DNA of 5,378 nt from Chloroflexota bacterium (GCA_015222295.1 JADFUZ010000003.1:1-5378), one strand, 5' to 3'. Counted from the stretch's first letter, positions 1-5,378 are shown. Notes: generated by a model from the sequence alone, not told the origin. Program-made: numbers and translations.

Positions 1-153
1 AGTGTAGCGTCCGGTAAGGGGAAGTCAACGCTTGCCGAGGACCTGGAAAGGCTGGAGCGTCGGCTCCACCAATACGAAGCTAGCCTTAGTCCAGAGCAAA
101 GGGAGAAAGTTGCGGTGCTGAGGGGAATTGCTGCGGAATTGAGGGATATGTGA
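1..153 (+). CDS. C-terminal end of an unidentified protein (5' truncated by window edge)
   Basis: The frame starting at base 1 is open for 50 codons and ends at TGA 151-153, so this is the tail of a gene whose start lies outside the window. The visible residues are very polar and helix-prone. Leucines near residues 15, 18 and 22, within an Arg/Glu-rich run (EDLERLERRLHQYE), suggest a short amphipathic or coiled-coil helix. A second charged helix (residues ~34-50) ends in ELRDM. No domain is recognisable from so short a fragment and I assign no function. The dehydrogenase gene begins 79 bases downstream on the same strand, so the two could be co-transcribed; I see no convincing terminator between them. 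The main uncertainty is that a 50-codon open frame at an edge could be chance, but its composition looks protein-like. Confidence 0.55.
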   Translation, partial: SVASGKGKSTLAEDLERLERRLHQYEASLSPEQREKVAVLRGIAAELRDM

Positions 154-232
154 GTAGGTACACGCCAGCGCTCGTCTGACTGGGTGAGACCTTTTCTCCT
201 GGTGCGACCACCGGAAATAACAGGGGGTACTG

Positions 233-1129
233 ATGCTAAAGAAGAGATTGGGATTCATTGGGCTGGGCATAATGGGGAAGCCCATGTGCAAGAACCTGAT
301 TGACGCTGGTTACCCGGTGACTGTGTGGGACCGCGTTCGGCCGGGGATGGACGAGTGCGTGGGATATGGTGCGGTTGCCGGAAGCTCGGCGAAAGATGTG
401 GCTGAGAAATCGGACGTGGTGATAACGATGGTAACGGCTTCCGTGGATGTGGAGGAGGTTGTACTAGGGGCGAGGGGTATCCTTGAAGGTGCAAGGCCGG
501 GGATGGTGCTGGTTGATATGAGCACGATATCGCCGAGGGTGGCGAAGGAGACTGCGGCGAAGCTGAATGGGAAGGGACTGAAGATGCTGGATGCTCCTGT
601 AAGTGGGGGTGACACGGGGGCGAGGGAGGGGACTCTGTCGATCATGGTTGGAGGGCCGGAGGAGGTATTCAAGGAGTGTCTACCGATTCTCGAGGTACTG
701 GGGAAGAACGTGATTCACATGGGGGAAGAGAACGGAGCTGGTCAGGCCACCAAGCTCTGCAATCAGGTCATCGGTGCTGTAAACGTCCTGGCTGTATGTG
801 AGGGATTTACACTGGCGGCAAAGTCGAAGTTGGATATGGGGAAGATGTTCTCTGCGGTCAGGGCAGGGGCAGCAGCTTCGTTCCAACTGGACGACCTTGG
901 GCCGAGGATTCTGGAGAGGGACTGGGAGCCCGGGTTCATGGTCAAGACCGCACAAAAGGACTTGCGTCTAGTTATGGAAGTGGCCGGGGATCTGGGGGTA
1001 TCGTTGCCTGGCGTCTCTCTGGTGCATCAACTCCATCACGCAGTCGAAGCCGAAGGGTTCGGTGAGAAGGGGACGCAAGCACTCATCAGGCCTCTGGAAA
1101 AGCTGGCGGGGATTGAAGTAAGGAAATAG
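233..1129 (+). CDS. NAD(P)-dependent beta-hydroxyacid dehydrogenase (3-hydroxyisobutyrate dehydrogenase / tartronate semialdehyde reductase family)
   Basis: This 298-residue cytosolic enzyme should interconvert a beta-hydroxyacid and its semialdehyde using NAD(P)H. Candidate substrates are 3-hydroxyisobutyrate (valine breakdown) and tartronate semialdehyde (glycerate/glyoxylate metabolism). Seen: an N-terminal Rossmann dinucleotide loop GLGIMG at residues 10-15; the family substrate-binding signature DAPVSGGDTGAREGTL at 120-135; the catalytic-lysine segment GAGQATKLCNQ with K174 and N177; and the conserved KD pair at 242-243 in the all-helical C-terminal domain. Length is normal for the family (about 290-300) and no key residue is missing. 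ATG 233 is preceded by a GGGGG ribosome binding site at 223-227, five bases away. A convergent crotonase remnant downstream would also fit acyl-CoA/valine metabolism, but that is weak context. Family assignment is very secure; exact substrate is not determinable here. Confidence 0.93.
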   Translation: MLKKRLGFIGLGIMGKPMCKNLIDAGYPVTVWDRVRPGMDECVGYGAVAGSSAKDVAEKSDVVITMVTASVDVEEVVLGARGILEGARPGMVLVDMSTISPRVAKETAAKLNGKGLKMLDAPVSGGDTGAREGTLSIMVGGPEEVFKECLPILEVLGKNVIHMGEENGAGQATKLCNQVIGAVNVLAVCEGFTLAAKSKLDMGKMFSAVRAGAAASFQLDDLGPRILERDWEPGFMVKTAQKDLRLVMEVAGDLGVSLPGVSLVHQLHHAVEAEGFGEKGTQALIRPLEKLAGIEVRK

Positions 1130-1159
1130 CGGCGTTCTACGATCGGGCGTTCCTTGTGC

Positions 1160-1179
1160 TTGCTGGCTTGCTCCAGCAA
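1160..1179. terminator. Hairpin between convergent dehydrogenase and crotonase remnant (possible terminator)
   Basis: A perfect 7-bp inverted repeat (TTGCTGG / CCAGCAA) with a 6-base loop lies 30 bases past the dehydrogenase stop and 32 bases past the stop of the minus-strand crotonase remnant. That position suits a bidirectional transcription end. No T-run follows on either strand, so it is not a classical intrinsic terminator. Confidence 0.3.
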
Positions 1180-1210
1180 TGGCAGGAGATATGGTGGGGA
1201 AAAGGTAGGG

Positions 1211-1418
1211 TCATAGCCGCTGCCCGAACTGAGGCTTCCTCTTTTCAGCGAATGCTTTCGAACCCTCTTCGGGTTCCCCGGAGAGATACAGGCGCTCAAT
1301 AAGTTCGGGTTCAGAGATGGAGATGTCTCCGAAGTAGGGCGCTGTGTAGTCTGGGGTTGTTGAACGTAACTGTGGCAAGCTCTCCTGACTTCTCGAGCGC
1401 TATCTTGTTGTAGTCCAT
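1211..1418 (-). pseudogene. Enoyl-CoA hydratase (crotonase) remnant: N- and C-terminal ends joined, middle deleted, frameshifted
   Basis: On the minus strand, ATG at 1418-1416 sits behind an excellent ribosome binding site (GGAGGTG at 1430-1424, five bases away). The reading begins MDYNKIALEKSGELATVTF and NNP, which matches the first beta strands of crotonase-fold proteins; this frame stops at TGA 1313-1311 after 35 codons. In another minus frame, from about 1354 to the stop at 1213-1211, the translation contains SEPELIERLYLSGEPEEG and then SKAFAEKRKPQF. That is the hallmark crotonase C-terminus, where an EG-x-x-AF-x-EKRKP-x-F motif ends the protein. A whole enzyme is about 260 residues; only about 22 N-terminal and 45 C-terminal residues remain. 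The oxyanion-hole and catalytic segments are therefore lost, and the two ends are out of frame. It would have hydrated trans-2-enoyl-CoA or acted on a related acyl-CoA. Recognition of both ends is by family memory, not a search. Confidence 0.8.
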
Positions 1419-1658
1419 AGAGTCACCTCCGTAGGAGTCGGTACTGTCGATTCTGGAAGGCCACGACAGTCCTTCGCCTTATTGCAAGCCCAAGCCGCGG
1501 TCCGTAAGAACGACTACACTGACTTGGCTGCAACTGCCGTTTCTATTATACTGGAACCGTCTCAACACCGTGAATTTGGGATGGTTTGCCGAAGACACGG
1601 AGCAAGCTCAAGAGCTTCGGCGGATAACGATAGAGGGCTTGCGGAGGGACGACTTCAA
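1419..1658 (+). other. Leader region of the DUF72 gene, containing an orphan open frame
   Basis: These 240 bases separate the divergent crotonase remnant from the DUF72 gene. The plus frame from 1435 to TAG 1675-1677 is free of stops. Its last ~36 codons look protein-like: from a possible GTG at 1570 they give NLGWFAEDTEQAQELRRI followed by a basic helix ending near DDFKCQKSG. No good ribosome binding site precedes that GTG. The frame overlaps the first 19 bases of the DUF72 gene. It could be the tail of a decayed gene or chance. A -10-like TATTAT at 1544-1549 is the best promoter hint for the DUF72 gene, but the nearest -35-like box (TTGGCT, 1524-1529) is only 14 bases away, which is too close to be convincing. 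Confidence 0.3.
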
Positions 1659-2573
1659 ATGTCAGAAATCCGGGTAGGGACCTGTTCGTGGACTGATCCC
1701 TCCCTGCTGGAATGTGGCCGCTTCTATCCTCATTCGGCAGACTCTGCCGAAGCGCGCCTGCGATACTACTCGAGCCAGTTTGACCTCGTTGAGGTGGACA
1801 GCACCTACTACGCGATGCCCGCCGAGCGGGTCAGCTACTTGTGGACGCAGCGAGTGCCCGAGGAATTCATCTTTGACGTGAAGGCTTTCAGGCTCTTCAC
1901 GCAACACCCGACGCCTGTGAGTTCACTGCCTGTGGATATCAGGCAGGCGTTGCCCGCAGGACTTCGGACGAACAGCGTGTACTATCGAGACCTTCCTGAC
2001 GAACTGACAAATGAGCTCTGGGAGAGATTTGACAGCGCTTTACTCCCACTGGACACGGTTGGCAAACTCGGCGTTGTCCTCTTTCAGTTTCCCCCGTGGT
2101 TTCAGCCCGGCTCCCAGCAGTTCAGCTACATGGCGATGTGTCAGAGCCGACTGCCGCAGTATCGCCTGGCAATTGAGTTGAGAAGCGGTCTCTGGTTCGC
2201 CGGAAATGATAGAGGGAAGCTATTTGATTTTCTCAGACAGCGTGATTTGCCGTTTGTGTGCGTTGATGAGCCACAGGGTTTTGGGTCGAGCGTGCCTCCC
2301 GTGGCTGAAGCAAGCTCCGATATCGGACTTGTGCGCTTCCATGGCAGAAATACCGAGAACTGGGAGAAGAAAGGCATCACTGCAGTTGAGCGATTCAACT
2401 ACCTCTATCAGGAACATGAGCTCAAGCCGTGGGCAGACAGAATCAAGGGACTGGCGAAGGAAACGAAGGAGATGCACGTGTTATTCAACAACTGCCATCA
2501 GGATAAGGCAGTCGTCAACGCCAGACAGATGTCTCTGATGCTGAGGTCACAGAATGGATTACGCCGGGAGTAA
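1659..2573 (+). CDS. DUF72 family protein (YecE-like, TIM-barrel fold)
   Basis: This 304-residue protein belongs to the DUF72/YecE family (COG1801), predicted to fold as a TIM barrel with an unestablished biochemical role. Family motifs appear in order: GTCSWTDPSL (7-16), EVDSTYYAMP (45-54), FDVKAFRLFTQHPTP (72-86), LFQFPPWF (141-148), AIELRSGLWF (171-180), VDEP (202-205), VRFHGRN (225-231) and FNNCHQDKAVVNA (276-288). The conserved polar and aromatic residues (GTCSW, E-x-DSTYY, E-x-R, HGRN, FNN) line the presumed active-site pocket. I chose ATG 1659 because the first family motif begins six residues later and GGAGGG (1643-1648) lies ten bases upstream. An in-frame TTG at 1482 would add 59 residues that resemble nothing in the family. 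The protein is full length with no missing motif. It converges with the EamA transporter gene; I see no clear terminator in the 119 bases between them. Confidence 0.92.
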   Translation: MSEIRVGTCSWTDPSLLECGRFYPHSADSAEARLRYYSSQFDLVEVDSTYYAMPAERVSYLWTQRVPEEFIFDVKAFRLFTQHPTPVSSLPVDIRQALPAGLRTNSVYYRDLPDELTNELWERFDSALLPLDTVGKLGVVLFQFPPWFQPGSQQFSYMAMCQSRLPQYRLAIELRSGLWFAGNDRGKLFDFLRQRDLPFVCVDEPQGFGSSVPPVAEASSDIGLVRFHGRNTENWEKKGITAVERFNYLYQEHELKPWADRIKGLAKETKEMHVLFNNCHQDKAVVNARQMSLMLRSQNGLRRE

Positions 2574-2692
2574 GCCGGTCGCACGAGCATCCAGTTGGGC
2601 TCGCGGGTGAAGACGATGGAGCAGGTCCTCCCGCGCCGCTCCACGTAAGGTCACATTGCCGTCCCGGTAACAGCTTGGCCACAAGAAGCCAA

Positions 2693-3568
2693 TCACCGTT
2701 GCCTCATCTGCTCCCTGCTTTTCTGGAAGGCTATGAAGATGCCGGCCAGGACCAGTGTGCCTCCCCCAAGCTCGCAAACCGTCGGCACCTCACCCAGTAT
2801 GGTAAAGGCCAGCATTGTGGCGCCTACTGGTTCGCCGAGAATGGCCACTGTAACCAGAGTGGCCGGCACAAAGCGCAAAGCCCAGTTGAGTGACAGGTGG
2901 CCCAGGAGTTGCGGCACCAGCGCGAGCAGAAGGAACATGGCGTAGGTCGTGGGCGAGTAGCCGAAGAAAGGACAGCGGAACACAATCGCCGAGACCAGCA
3001 GAATCAGGGCCGCTGAGGTATAGACCAGGGAGGCGTAAGTTAGAAGGCTGGTGCACGGCCGCAGTCTACGGCCGATGAGGAAGTAGCCGGCGATGGCCAG
3101 AGCGCCGAGAAGAGCCAGCAAATCTCCCAGGAGCAGCCTCGAACCCAAATTCCAGCCTCCATAGCCGATAAGGACGGCGCCGGTAAAGGATATTCCGATG
3201 CCCAGGATGGTCTGTCGGCTCAGCTTCTCGTGGAAAAGAAAGTATGAGGCTATGCCGACGAAGATTGGATTGGCGGTCACCAGGACTACGGAGCTTGCCA
3301 CCGTCGTGTAGCTTAGCGACGATATCCAGAGAACGAAATGGACGGCAAGAAAGGCTCCCGAGAGCAGCGCGAGGGCAAGATTGCCCGTGGTGAGGCGGCG
3401 GAGTTCTTGTCTGGAGCGTATGCAGGTTACGGGGTCGATGAGCAAAGAGGCGATGCATAGCCTGTACGTTGCTATGACCAGGGGAGGGGCCTGAGCCAGA
3501 CGGATGAAGATGGCGGCGAAGGAGACAGAGACCACTGCTAGAGCCAGGACGAAATGATGTCTGGTCAC
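2693..3568 (-). CDS. EamA/DMT superfamily membrane transporter
   Basis: This is a very hydrophobic protein of 291 residues (from GTG 3568) with about ten membrane helices arranged as two EamA repeats, roughly residues 7-138 and 147-281. Such proteins export or import small metabolites such as amino acids across the cytoplasmic membrane; the substrate cannot be read from sequence. Typical features are VSFAAIFIRLAQAPPLVIAT with YR in helices 1-2, a SS-x-SYTTVASSVVLVTANPIFV helix 4-5 region, the FLFHEKLSRQ boundary, and a second-half ALRFVPATLVTVAILGEPVG signature before the last helices. The tail is a short basic stretch ending MRQR. The open frame extends to an ATG at 3769, but those 67 residues are Pro/His-rich and unlike the family, so I prefer GTG 3568. 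No ribosome binding site precedes that GTG, so the exact start is uncertain. It is divergent from the PH-domain gene. Confidence 0.88.
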   Translation of the reverse strand: MTRHHFVLALAVVSVSFAAIFIRLAQAPPLVIATYRLCIASLLIDPVTCIRSRQELRRLTTGNLALALLSGAFLAVHFVLWISSLSYTTVASSVVLVTANPIFVGIASYFLFHEKLSRQTILGIGISFTGAVLIGYGGWNLGSRLLLGDLLALLGALAIAGYFLIGRRLRPCTSLLTYASLVYTSAALILLVSAIVFRCPFFGYSPTTYAMFLLLALVPQLLGHLSLNWALRFVPATLVTVAILGEPVGATMLAFTILGEVPTVCELGGGTLVLAGIFIAFQKSREQMRQR

Positions 3569-3575
3569 GGTGCGT

Positions 3576-3606
3576 ACTATACTATCGATGCGTAGCTCGA
3601 ATCCAA
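3576..3606 (-). promoter_or_regulatory. Candidate promoter abutting the EamA transporter start
   Basis: On the minus strand a TATAGT (3581-3576) ends seven bases before the preferred GTG start, and a TTGGAT (3606-3601) lies 19 bases farther upstream. Transcription from this box would begin at or next to the GTG, giving a leaderless message. That would explain the missing ribosome binding site. The spacing is slightly long for sigma70. Confidence 0.35.
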
Positions 3607-3745
3607 CCTGCGTGGATGGGAACACGGCTACAAAGGCAGGGTGCTGGTGTGGGGGGTTTGCCCTTGGACTCCTGTTGGGGTATGAACGATGCGGGGACTG
3701 TCTATTCCCTAGTGACTCTCGAGGTTCGTGGTCGGATATCGTGTG

Positions 3746-3774
3746 TTGACAGCAAACTGGGCAATGCATACCAT
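3746..3774 (+). promoter_or_regulatory. Sigma70-like promoter for the PH-domain gene
   Basis: A perfect -35 box TTGACA (3746-3751) is followed after exactly 17 bases by TACCAT (3769-3774), which matches four of six -10 consensus bases. Transcription would start near 3781, giving a leader of about 33 bases that contains the strong ribosome binding site AAGGAGG at 3798-3804. Confidence 0.55.
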
Positions 3775-3813
3775 TCAGTTGGTGGGGATCATCTTCGAAG
3801 GAGGCAACGAGCT

Positions 3814-4200
3814 ATGGGACAATACGCTGAAGATATCATAGTGGACAAGAAAGAGCAGTTGGAGAAAATCGAAGGCGTGTGCTTGCCTGGTGAGACCATT
3901 CGGGCAGTCTTCGATTTGAAGGGCCGGGGCACAGGGTTCTTGGGCCTTACCGACAAGCGAATCATCTATTATGACAAAGCATTTCTGAAGAGCAAGAAGG
4001 CACTTGTCAGCATACCGCATGACCGCATCGCGTCCGTGGCCAGTGAAGATAACAGCGGTTTCATCATTAAGAGAGGGTTTCTTGTCAGCGACACTCTCAC
4101 TATCCAACCGATAGGGCTTGAGGCGAAGACCTTTGAGTTCAGGGGGGGCGAGAAGGCCCACATGGCGCACAATATCATAATGGAGTACTTACTGAGGTAG
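3814..4200 (+). CDS. Small bacterial PH-domain protein
   Basis: The gene encodes 128 residues that look like one bacterial pleckstrin-homology-like domain (bPH/YokE-like) with a short N-terminal helix. Residues 1-20 form a charged helix (DIIVDKKEQLEKIEG). The domain starts at LPGETIRAVFDL (24-35), has the characteristic GFLGLTDKRIIYYDK strand pair (41-55) and the SIPHDRIASV strand (66-75), and closes with a C-terminal helix HMAHNIIMEYLL (116-127). Bacterial members are cytosolic or membrane-associated and mostly uncharacterised; I assign no specific function. ATG 3814 is chosen because AAGGAGG (3798-3804) lies nine bases upstream, behind a matching promoter. The frame is open back to an ATG at 3616, but those extra 66 residues have no PH character and would start upstream of the promoter. 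It is transcribed away from the transporter; the radical SAM gene follows about 200 bases later on the same strand. Confidence 0.8.
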   Translation: MGQYAEDIIVDKKEQLEKIEGVCLPGETIRAVFDLKGRGTGFLGLTDKRIIYYDKAFLKSKKALVSIPHDRIASVASEDNSGFIIKRGFLVSDTLTIQPIGLEAKTFEFRGGEKAHMAHNIIMEYLLR

Positions 4201-4231
4201 AGGGTGGCAGTCCTCCCCCGCTTCTTGTCGA

Positions 4232-4408
4232 TTGGGCTCAGATGCCGCAAACCTGTCTCACGCTGAAGGTATTGGCGCATCCAACGCGACTGCGAGAGAG
4301 ATACAGCGAATGGAGTCGAAAAGCGCCAGGTGGATTGGGCGCGACGTAATTCGGGAATTGACGGGCGAGGCGGTCCAGAGAAAAGTGCGAGGACAGACTA
4401 GCCGGTGA
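4232..4408 (+). CDS. Possible small ORF overlapping the radical SAM start
   Basis: One plus frame stays open from inside the end of the PH-domain gene to TGA 4406-4408, where the stop overlaps the radical SAM GTG in a GTGA arrangement typical of translational coupling. Possible starts are TTG 4232 (58 residues) and ATG 4310 (32 residues, beginning MESKSARWIGRDVIREL and ending basic). Neither has a good ribosome binding site; a weak GAGAGAG precedes ATG 4310. The product resembles no family I know. It may be a real leader or coupling peptide, the tail of a lost gene, or chance openness in a GC-rich spacer. I consider it more likely non-genic than genic. Confidence 0.25.
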   Translation: MGSDAANLSHAEGIGASNATAREIQRMESKSARWIGRDVIRELTGEAVQRKVRGQTSR

Positions 4409-5247
4409 CACAGGAACGTCCTGGCCCGAGGGTGCGAGAGGTTGCGGTTGGGTCAATACTGTCGCCGTCAAAGCTGGCTGACTATTGTCTCAACCCTTAT
4501 GCTGGATGTGAACATGGCTGTGTCTATTGCTATGCCCGCTTTGCCACCCGTTTCTCTCATCCCAACGAGAAGTGGGGCAGTTTCGTCGATGCGAGAACGA
4601 ACGCCCCCATGTTGATTGAAAAGGAGGCGGCACGCAAGCGAGCGGGCAGGGTGGTCATCAGTTCCGTATCAGATGGGTGGCAACCGCAGGAGAAAAAGTA
4701 CTGCCTGACGCGCCGGTGTCTTGCGGTTTTGCTGCGGCACAGCTATTCGGTCTTCCTGCAAACCAAGAGTGCTCTGGCTCAGCGTGACTTTGACCTGATA
4801 GAAGGTCATGCAAATGTTGAGTTTGGGGTGACCCTAACCACAGTAGAGCCCGGAGTGGCGAGACTATTTGAGCCCGGGGCGTCAGCTCCCTGTGACAGGA
4901 TCGAAGTAGTAATCAAAGCCCGTAGAATCGGTATCCGCACGTTTGTTTTCCTGGGGCCGCTGCTTCCGTATATCTCAGACAGGGGTGTGGGCCTCAGGGA
5001 ACTCTTGGATACAGTCGCTGAAGTCAACCCGGATTATTTCCTGGTGGATCGCCTGAATCCGCGTTATGGTATGTGGGGTAGTCTGTCCGCAGCGCTGTCG
5101 AGTTACGACAGCGGACTGGTTCCGGAATACAGGAGAATGCTCTATGACAGACAAGCACGTGATCACTATACTATGGAACTGCGTCACAGAATTGCAGGCG
5201 AAGCAGGAGAGCGCGGCCTGGCGGGCAAAATGCGGTTGTGCTTCTGA
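4405..5247 (+). CDS. Radical SAM protein, spore photoproduct lyase-like (COG1533 / Rv2578c type)
   Basis: This 280-residue cytosolic protein should bind a [4Fe-4S] cluster and S-adenosylmethionine to generate a 5'-deoxyadenosyl radical. The cluster motif is NPYAGCEHGCVYCYAR (30-45), with C35, C39 and C42 as ligands in CxxxCxxC spacing. Further SPL-like motifs are SSVSDGWQPQEKKYCLTR (86-103), the QTKS strand (119-122), TLTTVEPGVARLFEP (143-157) with R165 after it, and LGPLLPYISD (183-192). The family is related to spore photoproduct lyase (SplB) but most members are not repair-proven, and the substrate is unknown. GTG 4405 is the start; GAGGA at 4389-4393 lies eleven bases upstream and the stop of a possible small ORF overlaps it. 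Length fits the family. The usual DPYQP is here DGWQP, a small variation. Family call is secure; a DNA-repair role is only a possibility. Confidence 0.92.
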   Translation: MTQERPGPRVREVAVGSILSPSKLADYCLNPYAGCEHGCVYCYARFATRFSHPNEKWGSFVDARTNAPMLIEKEAARKRAGRVVISSVSDGWQPQEKKYCLTRRCLAVLLRHSYSVFLQTKSALAQRDFDLIEGHANVEFGVTLTTVEPGVARLFEPGASAPCDRIEVVIKARRIGIRTFVFLGPLLPYISDRGVGLRELLDTVAEVNPDYFLVDRLNPRYGMWGSLSAALSSYDSGLVPEYRRMLYDRQARDHYTMELRHRIAGEAGERGLAGKMRLCF

Positions 5248-5270
5248 TTTCGCCTCGTCGGGGCGAATTC
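5246..5270 (+). terminator. Hairpin overlapping the radical SAM stop codon
   Basis: A stem pairing TTCGCCT (5249-5255) with GGGCGAA (5261-5267) around a five-base loop is extended by two more pairs beyond one mismatch. It begins at the stop codon and is GC-rich, as terminators often are. No T-run follows, so it is a weak intrinsic terminator candidate only. Confidence 0.3.
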
Positions 5271-5303
5271 GAGCCGCCAGGAAGCTCCATCCACCCCTGT
5301 TGC

Positions 5304-5378
5304 TGTCCAGCGATAATGTCCGCTTAAGCGGTCAGCGAAAATGTCCTCTTCCTTCGTTGTGGTTTGAATGGAGTGCGC
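5304..5378. mobile_element. Possible terminal end of an IS21-family insertion sequence (rest outside window)
   Basis: From TGTCC at 5304 the sequence carries two spaced copies of a CAGCGAWAATGTCC-type motif and then runs off the window. IS21-family elements begin with TG and have several repeated transposase-binding sequences at each end, with istA starting roughly a hundred bases inside. AATGTCC-bearing ends of this kind are what I associate with the family. No transposase coding is visible here, so the call depends on sequence beyond 5378. Alternatives are a regulatory region with operator repeats, or a solitary end left by a lost element. Confidence 0.4.
5308..5350 (+). repeat. Two 18-base direct repeats flanking a 12-base palindrome
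   Basis: CAGCGATAATGTCCGCTT (5308-5325) and CAGCGAAAATGTCCTCTT (5333-5350) match at 16 of 18 positions and start 25 bases apart, between two and two and a half helical turns. The last bases of the first copy form part of the perfect palindrome CCGCTTAAGCGG (5320-5331). The arrangement suggests protein binding on repeated sites, such as transposase at an element end or a dimeric regulator. Confidence 0.8.

Noticed and set aside
10..33. GKGKST in the left-edge fragment as a P-loop (Walker A) motif
   Set aside because: The glycine required five residues before the GKS glycine is a valine in this frame, and a Walker A site 40 residues from the C-terminus would make no sense.
1036..1299. 87-residue minus-strand ORF beginning MSACISPGNP
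   Set aside because: It is out of frame with the crotonase remnant's recognisable C-terminus and overlaps the 3' end of the dehydrogenase; composition is not family-like.
1524..1549. Promoter TTGGCT/TATTAT for the DUF72 gene
   Set aside because: The spacing is only 14 bases, outside the functional range for sigma70; only the -10-like box is worth noting.
1482..1658. N-terminal extension of the DUF72 protein from TTG 1482
   Set aside because: DUF72 proteins begin a few residues before the GTCSW motif, and ATG 1659 with GGAGGG fits; the 59 extra residues match nothing.
2574..2692. Terminator or remnant gene between the convergent DUF72 and EamA genes
   Set aside because: Only 6-bp stems with 15- to 22-base loops and no T-runs are visible (for example 2617-2622 with 2638-2643), and no frame gives a recognisable protein.
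3569..3769. 67-residue N-terminal extension of the EamA transporter from ATG 3769
   Set aside because: It is Pro/His/Arg-rich and hydrophilic, unlike EamA proteins that start near the first membrane helix, and it crosses the promoter of the divergent gene.
3616..3813. 66-residue N-terminal extension of the PH-domain protein from ATG 3616
   Set aside because: The strong promoter and ribosome binding site lie inside it, just before ATG 3814, and the extension has no PH-like features.
4242..4349. 35-residue ORF starting MPQTCLTLKV after the PH-domain gene
   Set aside because: No ribosome binding site, no recognisable family, and it overlaps a more open competing frame.

Overview
This is a 5.4-kb piece of a bacterial chromosome with moderately high GC. 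It holds five intact protein genes, one truncated gene at the left edge, one clearly broken gene, and a possible insertion-sequence end at the right edge. Shine-Dalgarno sites, frequent AGG/ATA/GGG codons and the gene families fit a Chloroflexota (Dehalococcoidia-like) or similar environmental bacterium. That placement is an inference and is not secure, because no rRNA or other lineage marker is present.

Left part (1-1418): the last 50 codons of an unidentified charged helical protein are followed on the same strand by a complete beta-hydroxyacid dehydrogenase of the 3-hydroxyisobutyrate/tartronate-semialdehyde class. Converging on it from the minus strand is a remnant of an enoyl-CoA hydratase (crotonase) gene. 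It keeps a near-perfect ribosome binding site, the first ~22 codons and the last ~45 codons. The catalytic middle is gone and the two ends are in different frames.

Middle (1419-4200): a DUF72 (YecE-like) TIM-barrel gene lies downstream of a 240-base stretch containing an orphan open frame. It converges with a minus-strand EamA/DMT-type membrane transporter. The transporter is divergent from a small bacterial PH-domain protein gene, which has a good sigma70-like promoter and a strong ribosome binding site. The transporter start lacks a ribosome binding site and has a -10-like box immediately upstream, so its message may be leaderless.

Right part (4201-5378): a spore-photoproduct-lyase-like radical SAM protein (COG1533 type) starts at a GTG that overlaps the stop of a possible small upstream frame. 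After it comes a hairpin, then two imperfect 18-base direct repeats flanking a 12-base palindrome. These look like the multi-repeat end of an IS21-type element whose genes would lie outside the window.

The genes do not form one obvious pathway. The dehydrogenase and the crotonase remnant would both suit branched-chain acid or acyl-CoA metabolism. DUF72 and COG1533 are both conserved, poorly characterised families sometimes suspected of nucleic-acid-related roles. The window reads as a patchwork region with gene decay and possible mobile-element activity. I see no CRISPR array, tRNA or rRNA.
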